DNA of 64,000 nt from Klebsormidium nitens (Eukaryota > Streptophyta > Klebsormidiophyceae > Klebsormidiales > Klebsormidiaceae). The notes below the pieces were generated by a model. That model ran no database searches. It was given only the letters and a program-made list of their open reading frames with translations, and was not told the origin of the DNA. Positions within the stretch are counted from its first letter, which is position 1. Each line of letters opens with the position of its first letter. Both the position numbers and the translations under genes were made by a program. Location: NCBI GenBank assembly GCA_000708835.1, contig DF237040.1, positions 1 to 64,000 of the forward strand, read 5' to 3'. Positions 12,201-23,200 of this stretch are shown here, piece after piece.

Positions 12201-13548
12201 CAGATGGCCAACCAGGGGCCCAGGCAACTCTTACAGAACATCTTGTAAGTAATGCAAACAAATGCAAGTATCACAGGGCGCGTTGTGCACACTTCTCACG
12301 CAGACCCTCCAAAGCAAGAACTGAACCCTAACGTCCCTCCTTGCGACCACATAGGAACGCACAGAAACAAGGACTTCTCAAACAGTTTGCAGCTCAGCTG
12401 ATTTGAGAAATAATCTGAGTAAGGCTTGAGCAGAAGCGAAGCTCGTTATGCCAAAATCTAATTCCCCTTGCCCAAAAAAGCCAAGACAGACCCTCTGGGA
12501 TGATTGAAACAGCTGTGTAAGCTACGGCCATCTGACCAGCCTGCATCTATCTTCGGCTTCATCTATCTTCAGCTTAGCCGAAGGGCCCAGAATAGCACCC
12601 TTCCAACACCTAACATGCAGACAGAATTAGGATGATCCGGAGCCTTCGGTACCTCTATATTCTGCACAAATCAAGAGCAAATGAAGATGGAACCAAACTT
12701 ACAAAGTCAACCCCGATTGTGCTGATGTAGCTTTCCAAGTAGGAATCATCCTGCAAATAAACACAGCAAGCTTCGGTCAGCTTCTGACAAAGCGCATGCG
12801 AGGCAAATAATCAGGAGGCCTGCAAATTCCTACTATCTCAAGCAACCTCCAGTTTCTAACGGGCCTGATAACAGACAGGCCCTGAGCTCTAGCACACTGA
12901 ACGCAAGCTTGTCACCCTCTCATGCAGACCACACTTCGCTCCAAGTATACTGATGTCAGTCGCTCTGCAAGGAAAAACTGGTGCCACCTTCTCTGTGCAA
13001 TAACATGCAAAATTGGGCACGGGAGAGTAGGGCTGACAGCTTACCGCAAACCGCAGCAAGAGGCACGATTTTCCCACACCTGAAAGAGCAGGAAGACAAG
13101 AACCAGGTCAGCAATAGTCACTCAACCATTGAAGACATGCCTACATGTCTAGTATCTCCTATACAACCACAAGCACACATGAAGGATACGCAGTCTTAAC
13201 AAGGCAACTCTATATAGAAAGGATTATGCAGCTGGATCGCATCTGACTGTAAAGAATGAATATAACATCTCTAGAGGGCAAGCTTGGAACCCTACCTGAG
13301 TCCCCAATTAGAAGAAGCTTGAAGAGGTAATCACTGTACCATAAGAAGAGGTCAGCAGGTTAGAGGGGCTTCTTGCAACAAACAACGAGAGAGTTTGACA
13401 TTCCTCTCCAGATCTTAAGAAATCTGTCACACACGACTCAATCTGAGCACAGGTCTACCTGCTCCTCTGGACTTGCAGATCCTTCTGCATCCGGATTTAT
13501 CGCATGCCAAGACAAGAGAGAAGTGAGGACTTACTATTCAGGATTCAT
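9234..13548 (-). CDS. RabD/Rab1-type small GTPase, nine exons
   Basis: A membrane-traffic GTPase acting between endoplasmic reticulum and Golgi. Minus-strand exons in order: 13535-13548, 13296-13333, 13045-13079, 12703-12750, 12052-12099, 11556-11627, 10711-10866, 9734-9837, 9234-9330. All have GT-AG borders, and phases close to 612 nt (203 residues). The start [15 protein letters not shown] matches the Rab1 N-terminus. Nucleotide-binding motifs: GDSGVGKS (15-22), switch I TIGVDF (40-45), WDTAGQERF (62-70), NKSD (121-124; family usually NKCD) and SAK (151-153). RYYRG-like [10 protein letters not shown] and [11 protein letters not shown] are Rab1/RabD-specific. The C-terminus KSSCCS supplies the two cysteines for geranylgeranylation. 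The hypervariable tail is shorter and Gly/Lys-richer than in seed plants. No defect is seen, so this is probably a functional housekeeping gene. Confidence 0.96.
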
Positions 13549-15032
13549 GTTTGGTATAGGGATACAATAAACGCTCTTCAAATGCTCCTCTCCTGTGCTC
13601 AACCTTGCGGTCGACCGTTCGGTCTTGGCGTCCCTTTCAGTTCAAGATTTCCTGACTGCGCAAATCTGCTGTGAAACTTCTTTGTGTTCCCGGACACTTC
13701 TGCGCTTCTCTCTCTTCGTTATTCAAAACTGAGTGAGCCCAACTATTGAGAAAAGTTGCTCCAGATAGCCCTCTCCGTCTTCGTGATCCTGCGCTGCTTT
13801 CTGCTGTCTGCTTCTCGAACTTCGAAGTCAGGAGAGGCTCAGAGTCACGGCATGACTAGGGCCAGGCTGTGTACACAGTACAGTGTGTAGGACCTCGTCT
13901 TCTTCTTCCCTGCAGCTGCTCGCAATCTAGAGGCGGCGCTAAGTACAAAAAGCGTAAGAACTTGGAAGTGCAAAGGAACGTGTCGGAAGAATTTCATTGG
14001 ACGACAAGAGAAGAGAATCCCAGTCGATCCGGCCCCCGGGAACATACTACCGTACGGTACTACGGTCTAGACTCTACCTATTGTCTGGGTGTTATATTTT
14101 ACTTGACATCATTTTTGTGTTATAGTTGTTCGAACTTTGTCTGTGAATTGCAATCAACTCGATCGATTGAAAATCCTGTCAAGAACAACCCAAAGTCGAT
14201 CATGCAATTGTCAGCTATGTAACGATCGCTCATGGATGTGACCCTTCCTCTGCATCGCGAGAGGCCCAGAGATCGATGAAGGATTTTTTAATGAACAATT
14301 TGCTGCAGCAAATATTAATGGATTGATAACATGTAATCAATATTGTGTATTGTTCAAGTTACTATGCAAGGTTCATCTGGGATCCCTGAATTGAAAGTCA
14401 ACATTTTTGGCGCCAACCCACTGCACGTGACACTCAACTTGAGCTTGATCAGTCGTTTGACTAAAGGTTCAATTCGATCTACAAGTTACGACTAGTGTAG
14501 AGTACCATTTCCCATCCATGGGCATGATGTATCATTGGAGGTTACAAAGAATTAAAGGCTTGTGCCATGATGGTAGCTAGATGCTGCATGCCGTGTCCAA
14601 GTTCGTCTCACAAAACGATGAGGGCCTAGTACGCTTGAATGACCTGAACCAAGACGTCAGCTGATCAAATTAATGAATTGAATGACTTGGATCAAGCGAC
14701 GACAACTTGACCGTGTCATTGCGGGTGAGCTCTACCTCTTCTTGATGAGTGTGTACCTTGAATCGACATACCATTTACCTGCCTACGGAGTAAGCCCCGT
14801 CTCAAGAGATTGTTGCCTACCAATTTCGATATCAGATGGACCAGAGGTCTTAGGCTGCCAATGAGGCGGCCTCAGGCTACCTGTCTTTTGCTTGCATGAC
14901 TGTTCACGTCCCTCTATCTCGCAAGCAATCTACAGATTATATAGAGACATCAAGCAGAATCTTCCATGCTAGATAGCAGGCAAAAGCCGGCCTCCTTGTA
15001 ATTTACGACCTGTGTTACATATTGCCCTAAGG
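13549..15032. other. Spacer between Rab1 and pfkB kinase genes
   Basis: The part near 13549-13900 probably holds the Rab1 promoter and 5' leader (pyrimidine-rich CTCTCTTCG tracts on the plus strand). From about 14050 to 14950 the DNA is AT-richer with many CATG/GATC words. No open frame resembles a known family. The last part near 15032 is the 3' side of the kinase gene. Confidence 0.4.
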
Positions 15033-18000
15033 TCATACAAAGCCTTTTTGCTTGGCTTCCTTGACTGGGGGAACCCTCAAATTCAACCCCGTGACATTCT
15101 CGACTTTCGACACACTCTCGACACCGAAATGCCCCGGTGCCACGACCGGGGGGCACCCTACTAGCCACTGCGCATCCACCGAGCCCAATCTCGCCCCCTG
15201 TTGGGCAACCACGACTGAAGCCACGCGCGCGGCAAAGTTTCCCATGCTCTCTAAGTCCATCCCCCCCCTAAGCAAGCCATACAAGATGCCCGCTGCATAC
15301 GCATCCCCCGCGCCGCAGGTATCAACCGGTTCGCACGGCCAGGGCGGCACAAAGCAAACCTCACCCCTCAGGCCCAGATAGCTGCCCGCAGGACCGTCTG
15401 TGACCACAATCATAGGGCAGTAGCAGCTCAGCTTTTGGGCTACCGAGTGGGGAGTGGCGTCGGCGCCCTCGTTGGCCAGAGCGCGCGCCTCGTCCGTATT
15501 GCAGAACAGCAGGTCAGCGTCCTGAGCCATCACGTTCCTGCAGAAAGCAAGTCTCACTTGAGCTTCAATCAAACGACTCGATTGAAGGTGCAAAACTGGG
15601 AAACCGTCATAACAAGCGTCAGTAGACTGATGACATTTCGGCAAGCAACATGCACACTACAAGATTTCCAAAGTCATCCGGCTCTGCACAACGCTCGCAG
15701 CATCCCCAACCAAGTTCCTCATCAACTCCAAAAGTTGAGGTACGCAGAAGGACCCCATGGCTGCGCTGACTTGTCTGACATTACCCACGAGAAAATGGTT
15801 TTGTTGAATAGTTGGCATGGAAAGTTGTGGACCACTTCATCCCAACGACTGAAGGCAGACAGGTCCCTCCATTCCAAAGCAGACAAGTCGCCACTCACCA
15901 AAACGTCTCCCTGTAGCGCTTCACGCACGTCACGTCACTCGCAGTCAGCGCCACCAAGCAGCCCTGCTCCCTCGCTGCCTTGGTCGCTTTCTGGATTGCC
16001 TCAATAGTTTCGGGGATCTCCCAAAGATACCCCTCGACGACCAAGGCCCGCGCACAGGAGAGCGACTTTTCTAGGGTTTCGTCAAACTCGACCTCAGACG
16101 ACATGCCCTGGTAAGAGAGCATGGTCCGCTGAGCGTCCGGCGTTGTGAGGACGACGACGGTGCCGGTGGTCCCGTCAGAGATGGGGGTGGAGAGGAAGTG
16201 GACGCCAGCGCGAAGTAGCTTCGCCCTGTAACATAGGAAGAAGCATGTCAGGACATGCGCTAGCTGGTTAATGCAAAAAGGCTCTCATGTCCACCTTTCC
16301 TGCCTCTTAGGAAGCTGGATCCTGAAAAGAGCAACGCGTTGAAAAGTAGGACAGTGAGAGTGCTGCTCGACAACCAGGCAGTATCTTAGCCAGGGTAGCT
16401 CAGCGAGATGCGGTATCTACGTAACACAAAACAGAGCTGTGACACCGGCGAATCAGCAAGCTAGACTTACACTTCCTCTGTTCTCTGCATCTGCAGAGAC
16501 CTGAAAAGTGCAGACCCTCTACACTTCCAGCTTCTGCAGAGAGCTTCGAAAAGTGCAGACCCAGCCAAACACTCAGAATTTTTTGACGATTGATTGACAT
16601 ACACTACAGCGATGCCAACTGTCAGGACGATTGCTGCTTTTCACCCTGTTTAAGGTACCCAGAGACACCAGAGACTGCACTTTCTGTCGACCACATTCAA
16701 GCTCAGATGCTTGAGTGTCAAACTTCAAGAAGAAAACGGTATGGTCAGAAAAGCATCTCAACTTTTCTACGCACCAATAGTTGAGTCGGCACAATCTGGA
16801 AAAATGTCAAACCAAAAGACTCCTTGCCGCAAGACCAACGCCCACCTGTAAAACTGCCCCAGAGGATCGCTCCCAACGCTCCCAGTCATGGCCACACTCA
16901 GGGGGGCAACCAGCTCCTTCCCCTCTGCGTCCAGCGCCCCCTGCCCTAACCTCGCCAGCGCAACTAGAGTGTTGGAAAGCGATCCCCCCGCAGTGACCTT
17001 GTAGTTCTTGCCGTCCAGGGCTCCGAGCACCTTGCCCCGCTCGTTGTGATCCACGACTTTGCGCTTGCCCTTTTCCAAAGCAAGGTGGTCTAGCAGGTCG
17101 TCGCTGACGGTGCCCGAGAAATCGACCTGAGAGGAAGCAAGACGACTGATTGCAAGTGCCTTCCAGAAAGACATCTATCAAGTACATATGATGTTGCTGA
17201 CTCGGATGGATACTACAATGTGCCGAAGCTGATCAGGGTTTGCAGTGAAGCGAAAAGGGTCATTCTCTTGTCTTTGATACAACCACCAAAGATGCCACCT
17301 GCCAATGCAAACATTTCAAAAGCAGTTATTGCTGATTGTATTCCTCATGAGGTGAAAGGTGTGCGTCAAGAGTGCTCGGGCATTTTCCAATGCCTATTTG
17401 GAGAGATCACGATGTGACTTTGGGGATATTCCCGACCAAGGGAAACGATCACAGTAGAACGACAACAAGAGCGGTAAGAATAGAGGGCTTGCGAGCTTCA
17501 ATAGCTCTGCTGGACTGATATCATACTTTGAACTCATCTTCACCAAAGGAACTCGGCCATAGATTCACGATTGCATCTGAGAGACCAGCCCCTAAACTGA
17601 AGCATCACCCAGCAAAGATTGCTTGCTTCTGGGTGTGCTTCCGGGTCTGCTTGAAGTTGAATACGATGATTGAATGATTTGAGCTCTTAAAAGTGCTTAC
17701 ATGTTGACTTCAGTGTCTCGCGCTTTGTTAGTTACTCAGACTTCATTTCGACCACGGAAGGACGAAGAGTCGAGCTTCGTTGTCTCACACTTTGTTGAAT
17801 ACGCATCAACCAGCATTGGAGGACTCAAAAGCGATTCAAAGACAGACAAGAACTAAAAGTAGGTGAATGTAGCAGCTGCAGCACAAACACAAACCCGACT
17901 GTGCTGCTTGGCCTCAAACTGTAGTATCAAAGTGAACGCCTGGACTACTAGGACACATCTGTGAAAGATGACGGGCAGAACCCCGATGCCAGCGACAAGC

Positions 18001-18648
18001 TTTAGCCGTGCTCGCATACATCTTCAGTAAATAAGATGGACCACACATGATCAACGACTTGCACGTTTCGAGCCTCCTAAACTTGTGGGGCCGTGGACCA
18101 GTACAGCCTATCAGAGAAAACCTTACCATTGCCTGTCCGAGGCCCACAACGTCCCATCTCTCTGGCCAGTTTGCACCAGACCCTCCAAGTGCTGCCCTCT
18201 CCTCTGTAAATACACTCGACGGGCGCAAGTCCTGGCCCTCACTGTCCGAAAAAGCTGCTTCACATTCATGTTCTGAAGCTGACTCACACCTTAACCTGGC
18301 TGCACGCCGGGATTTCTGAAGGCTCTGCCTAAGCTGCCGAGCATAGAGTCGCGCCCCATCCACTGCAGACAGACATAACCTTCTGCAGCTGGGTGTCAAA
18401 GGGTCGTTGGCTTGTGCACCACAGACAGCTTGACACCGCAGCGTGGCGGAGTCACTGCTGGTTTCTAAGGTGTAAGGAGAAGGAAAGAGGGATGGCTGAG
18501 GAAGGACCAAAGGAGGCTTCAACAAAGAGCGCACCCTGTAGAAAGGGTGAGCTTGGAATGCTGAATCAAAAACCTGCTTGCAGGTAATGCTTGCCACAGG
18601 GGCTGCCCTTGCTGCACTACCAGACCAGGTAACAACACACGAAGCCAT
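15033..18648 (-). CDS. pfkB-family carbohydrate/adenosine-kinase-like protein, four exons
   Basis: A ribokinase-superfamily kinase of the plant At1g19600 type; the physiological substrate is not established from sequence. Minus-strand exons are 18127-18648, 16846-17126, 15899-16225 and 15033-15537, with phases closing to about 544 residues. The start is the ATG of MASCVVTWSG. The first about 165 residues are Ser/Arg/Ala-rich, unlike the kinase fold, and probably contain an organelle-targeting peptide. Domain landmarks: DVVGLGQAMVDFSG, GGSLSNTLVALARLG, SVGSDPLGQFYR, LSYQGMSSEVEF, VVEGYLWEIPET, VALTASDVTCV, CNTDEARAL, and the pfkB signature VDTCGAGDAYAAGILYG (DTCGAGD near 449-455) with the catalytic Asp and anion hole. 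Intron 1 is about 1 kb. The gene is divergent from EGY3 across 1.6 kb. No defect is seen. Confidence 0.93.
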
Positions 18649-20257
18649 TGTATGTAAGAAAAGGTCGCGCAGCACTATCCGTTTCCGGCGCCTCACGCAG
18701 CCATCTCTGCCTTGCTCACTCCTGCACCATCATCAATTCTTGACCAGGTTTCCCTCAACCTTGAGATTGAAGGCGAGTCTGCAAGCGACAAGCGTTCATG
18801 GGCCCACGAATCTTGCTAAGAGCCTTTGCAGAGGCAAACCCAAGACTCGGAGTCAGCACCTCGTGGGACTCCTTCGCAGAGTTTGCTCAGTGCTCAGGCT
18901 GCCCACATTCTGACCTGCTTCAGACCTTGCAAACAACCCTGGTCCCTTGTGCAGTGGAGGCTGGACTCTGGAGCCGATGTCCGCTGCTGAGCCGCATACT
19001 TCACTTTTCGGCGAGCAGATTCGGAGTCCTCTTCGGTACACGGTGAAGTCCCCAGTCTGCACTACCTTGATGAGTCAAACTCACCCAGTGACTTTCATGG
19101 CGGCCGCCGCCTTGCGAGGTCTGAAGTCGGTTTACTTCTATTTCGAAGAGCAAGCAAAAGTATGGCCGTCCAAAGTTGTTCCAAAGTGGTTCGGGCTTAT
19201 CTTCCTTGAAAGTTATCATGAGAAATGCAAAAAGGAAGGCCATTCACTTAGGTTTTCCTAGCTGTAAATCACGACCGTCGGTCAAAATAGTGTCCTGCTC
19301 AAAATTACGCAGCTGAGCAGACACATCGGACGGCCCTTTTTGAGTGAAATCAAGTGATCATTTTCAGCATCCAGCTTCTGTCAACAACTTTGATTGGTTG
19401 TTGCATACATTCTCTGAAGAAGAAGCTCAAATTAGAAGTAAACGTACCACCATGCATGATGGCTACCAGGGCCTCTCAAACGGCTAAGTCAGAATCATGG
19501 TCTGTCGCAGTCTGTAGTGTGCGCCCAGGGCTTCAGTCACCCGACCGCAGAGTCCCCTTGAGGAAACACCCCGGTCGAGGGCCCGGGGGAAAAGGCTTGT
19601 TTCCCTGAGCCTCAGCCAGGCCGAAAAGTGAAGTACCGCAGCGGCGCTGGTCAACTTTCACGTTGCACCTTTAATTCCACGTGGCATACCGTGGCTTCCG
19701 ACAGGTCGTCGATGTTGCACATCCGCATTTGCGAGCCGTCGATGGGGATGGAGCTTTGTCAGGAACAAACTTCAAGGCTTTGAAAGCAGCCCGATGACAA
19801 TGTCATTTGTCACGATGCGTCAAATCTTTTCGACGCAGGTCACGAAGCATTATCGAAGGTGTGCTTGGACAGGCCTGTAAATCGAGTTGATTCCACGACA
19901 TGTCGGTAATGCTTGATGCGTTCGGATCGAAGCGTGGCATATCTGACTGGATTTTGTAACTCGGGCATCTAGATCGGAGACTTCAGGGCCTGAAGGGCTC
20001 CCTGGGACGGCTAGCGGCCCATGCGGTGGAGACAGCGCGGCTAGCTAGATTATAGTAGATAGAGACAGAGAAGAATGTGCAGCGTTGCATAGCTGCTTTG
20101 ATATCTTGATCGCTAGCAAACCTGGTGCATTGCGAATGGAGATTCACTCAAAGCTTTCCTCACTGCCTATCGTGATGTCGGCGTGTTTAAGATGCCACAG
20201 AGCTCGAGGGGCAGCTGAAGTTGGAGGACTTGAATAGAAAGTCATTCTGGTATCGAA
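18649..20257. promoter_or_regulatory. Divergent intergenic region, pfkB kinase / EGY3
   Basis: About 1.6 kb separates the two starts. It should contain both promoters and perhaps 5' leader exons. I recognise no protein and no clear core promoter element. Several open frames overlap here on both strands, but none has splice-compatible context or family similarity. Confidence 0.35.
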
Positions 20258-23200
20258 ATGATGACGTCGGTGCTTTCATCCAGACTTGCAAAGGGATCCG
20301 CCTGTTCATTGAGGGAAAGGAACTTGCTTCATTATGGTGAGGCTGCAAGTAGTGCACCCTATCCCCACCTGCATTTGAGGAGATCCTTTGGAAGGAACTG
20401 GAGCGCTTTAAGCGCTTTACTTAAAGGAGGATGTGGCTTGCAAAGTGCAGCTTTGAAAAGGACCGCAGCTTTTGGTAAGCCATCATCACCTGAGAATGCT
20501 GTAGTCTGTCGGTGGAAGGGAAGAGACGCATCAAAAGGGGGACCGAGCGGGTGGTCGCGTCGAGACTCGGTCAGGTGCCAAAGTTCAGAAAAGGAGGTGG
20601 CCACAAAAAATGATGATGCTGACGAAGACCTTTTTAGTGTGTCGCTGGAGGACGTTGTGAGAGATGTGGTGGCAAAAAGGTTAGAAGAAGCAGATGGAAG
20701 CACAGCAGATAGCAGTCACCATCATCATTCTGATGCTCCTCTTGACATCGAAAGAAGAAGTGAATCACAGCACAATGATCTTGAGAAAAGACCGCAGAAT
20801 GAGGACACAAGTTTGAAAATAGATGTAGCTCCAAAAGTTCTTGAAGCTCTGAAAGGTACCGGGGAGTTGGGGGACAAGTCTTTGTTTGATCTGGTGGAAG
20901 AAAAGAGGAAAAAGAAAGTCGCAGAGAAGGCGAGAGCGGAAGCAGAGTCGAAGAGTCTTGTCAATCAGATAAAAGGTGCTCTTTCCAGGATAGGCTTGGC
21001 GCAGTGGTCGAATTCGATGGGGCAGGGAAGGGCTGAAAAGAAGGAAGGTGGAGCAAAAAGACAGGGCGTCAACTATAGAATGGACATGGACTACGTGGAG
21101 CTTCCACCAGTGCAAGTCGCAGTGAATGACCTTCATGAATTCATAGAAGAAGAAGACAGCAATTTCCCAGAGTTCAACGAGCAGGTGCAAGACTTGATCA
21201 CGATGACGGGGATGGGAGTGGATCCTGTGAGGCATCGCTCCCCTCTTTCCCTTGTTTCTCAAGGCTTCTTTGTCTGGCTAACATCGCTTCCGTTTCATCG
21301 ACTCTGCTGAGATCTGCTTCTTCAAGACCACTTTTTCGACAGCGAGTCCTTTCCTCCTCATGCATCTCCACACTCTTCTCGGTAAACTTACTTTCGTCAA
21401 CCAAGGTCTACATCTTCTGCATCCCTGCTTCTTCTGGTTTGCCAGCTATTCTTCCTCCTGCTTCTCATCCTTGCTCTTTCTTTTAATCTCCTTGTGCCCC
21501 ATACGTTTTCCACTCCCTGTCACAATCAGAAGCACACTCTGAGTTGGTCACATTGGTGATTAGATTAGATTGAGCATCTAGGTGGAACGGACTTTACCAA
21601 AGCATTTTTTGCATTCACCAAATGCACGGCAGAGAGATTCTGATCTTGCTTTTTGCATACATCTTATATTGCTAAGGCTTAACCTGATTCATGATCGATC
21701 ATCAAGTCAGTTTAGAAGGGCCAATCTGTAGTAGCTGACTCGCAACCAGGTGGTATTTGACCATACTTCCCCCCTCATACAGGCTGACCCAACTTTGTCA
21801 ACGCTTGTTGAGCAAACAACGGCGTTCAAAGCCATCGCCTGGCTGCGGGCATGCTTAACTGGGGTTAACGGTCAAACCCTGGAAACTGTCCCTACGCCCC
21901 TGGCAGAGCAAGTTTTGGACTGGCAATCGTGCCCGGACGGCGAAGAGTGTCCGGTTCGGACTTAGAGGAGGCAGGTCTGGCGAGTGTTTCAGGGACGGTT
22001 GACGCGCAGCAGCTCCAGCGAGAGGTGTTCCGGTCAGGGCCGTTTTACGCGCAATGGTTTGAGAGGTGGCGGAGCGGTGAGAATATGCCCTGCCTAGCTC
22101 CGACGCTTCCATTTTCATACTTTTGGTGGGCTTGTGGCACTCCCAGTAGTGTAAACTTTCACCTCGGATGGATTTGTAACTTTGTTAGCATGAGCTCGAG
22201 CATGGCTCAGGTCAATTTCTTCAGGTTGTAACCAAATGAGCCTATGCCGGAATACCTAAGTATGGAGATAGAAGGCACCTTATCAGACGTCACCGGACCG
22301 TGCTCAATCCTAATATAACCGACTGCTTTTTGCTTCATGAGCATGGCAACTGTCAAGTTGTGTTTTTTCAAGCTTCTCCATTGGGTCTGTGATTGCCCTG
22401 TCGAAGATTTGTTTAGGGCGTTTGTCTTGACGGGTTTGGAGTCAGCTGCGCTTAACAGTGGGTGCGCCTCGAACTAGAAACGCTTACCTGTGGCAGGTTT
22501 GCACTATAGTCGTACGTTCTGCGTTGAGCCAGTCTCTGCCAACTGCCACTTGCCGTATTTCTAGCCCGCATACAAAGCTGGGTTTGCTACGCCCCCCCTG
22601 CTTTGCTGCGCTCTGTTGATCGGATCCTAGCCCCGCTTTCGCGACCACGTTAAACAGCTCGAATGTTTTCCGGCTGCTTTATTAAAAATCACCCGTTTTT
22701 GTGTCCTTAAACCCTGTCATCAATTCCTCACTTCAATCCGCTTAACCCTCTCGAAACCAGTGCCAATGTCCACCAAGCTTTGCGCAACACTCTTATTTAG
22801 CGAAGTTTCCAACCGCGCAGGTTGGGTGGTGACCGGTTATCTTGACGGAGACCCCGCCGAAACGCGGGCGCGGTTGCAGGCAAGGCTCGACCAACATTTT
22901 CCCGAGCTCAAGCTGGTGAGCTGCTCGAGCCCAGGGCCCCCGTTTTTCCGGATCATCGATCCCCACAAGTATATACTGGGTTCTGATTGTATAGACTCTC
23001 GTCTATGTACTTTTTATTCCTCTCGTACCGTGGTTTCCTGTCTATTCAAGTCAGAGGCCGCCGAACAATCGCCAACCCGACTTCGTCATTAGCAAACACC
23101 GAGCTGCCCTGTCGTGACTAATGGGTGATCGGACTGTTTATATTCCCGAGTATCAGGTCGTTTCCACGGCGAGACTGGCCGGTACTACGCAAAGCCCAGT

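Noticed and set aside
18649-18696. Upstream extension of the pfkB frame to a GTG codon
   Set aside because: Nuclear plant genes start at ATG; the first in-frame ATG is at 18646-18648.
20359-20964. Minus-strand open frames opposite EGY3 exon 1
   Set aside because: These are antisense shadows of the Lys/Glu/Ser-rich EGY3 first exon; no independent signals.
21855-21975. A frameshift in EGY3 exon 2
   Set aside because: An intron at 21871-21974 restores phase (weak GTCAAA donor, GCAG acceptor) and gives a smooth protein, so I preferred a short intron; it remains tentative.
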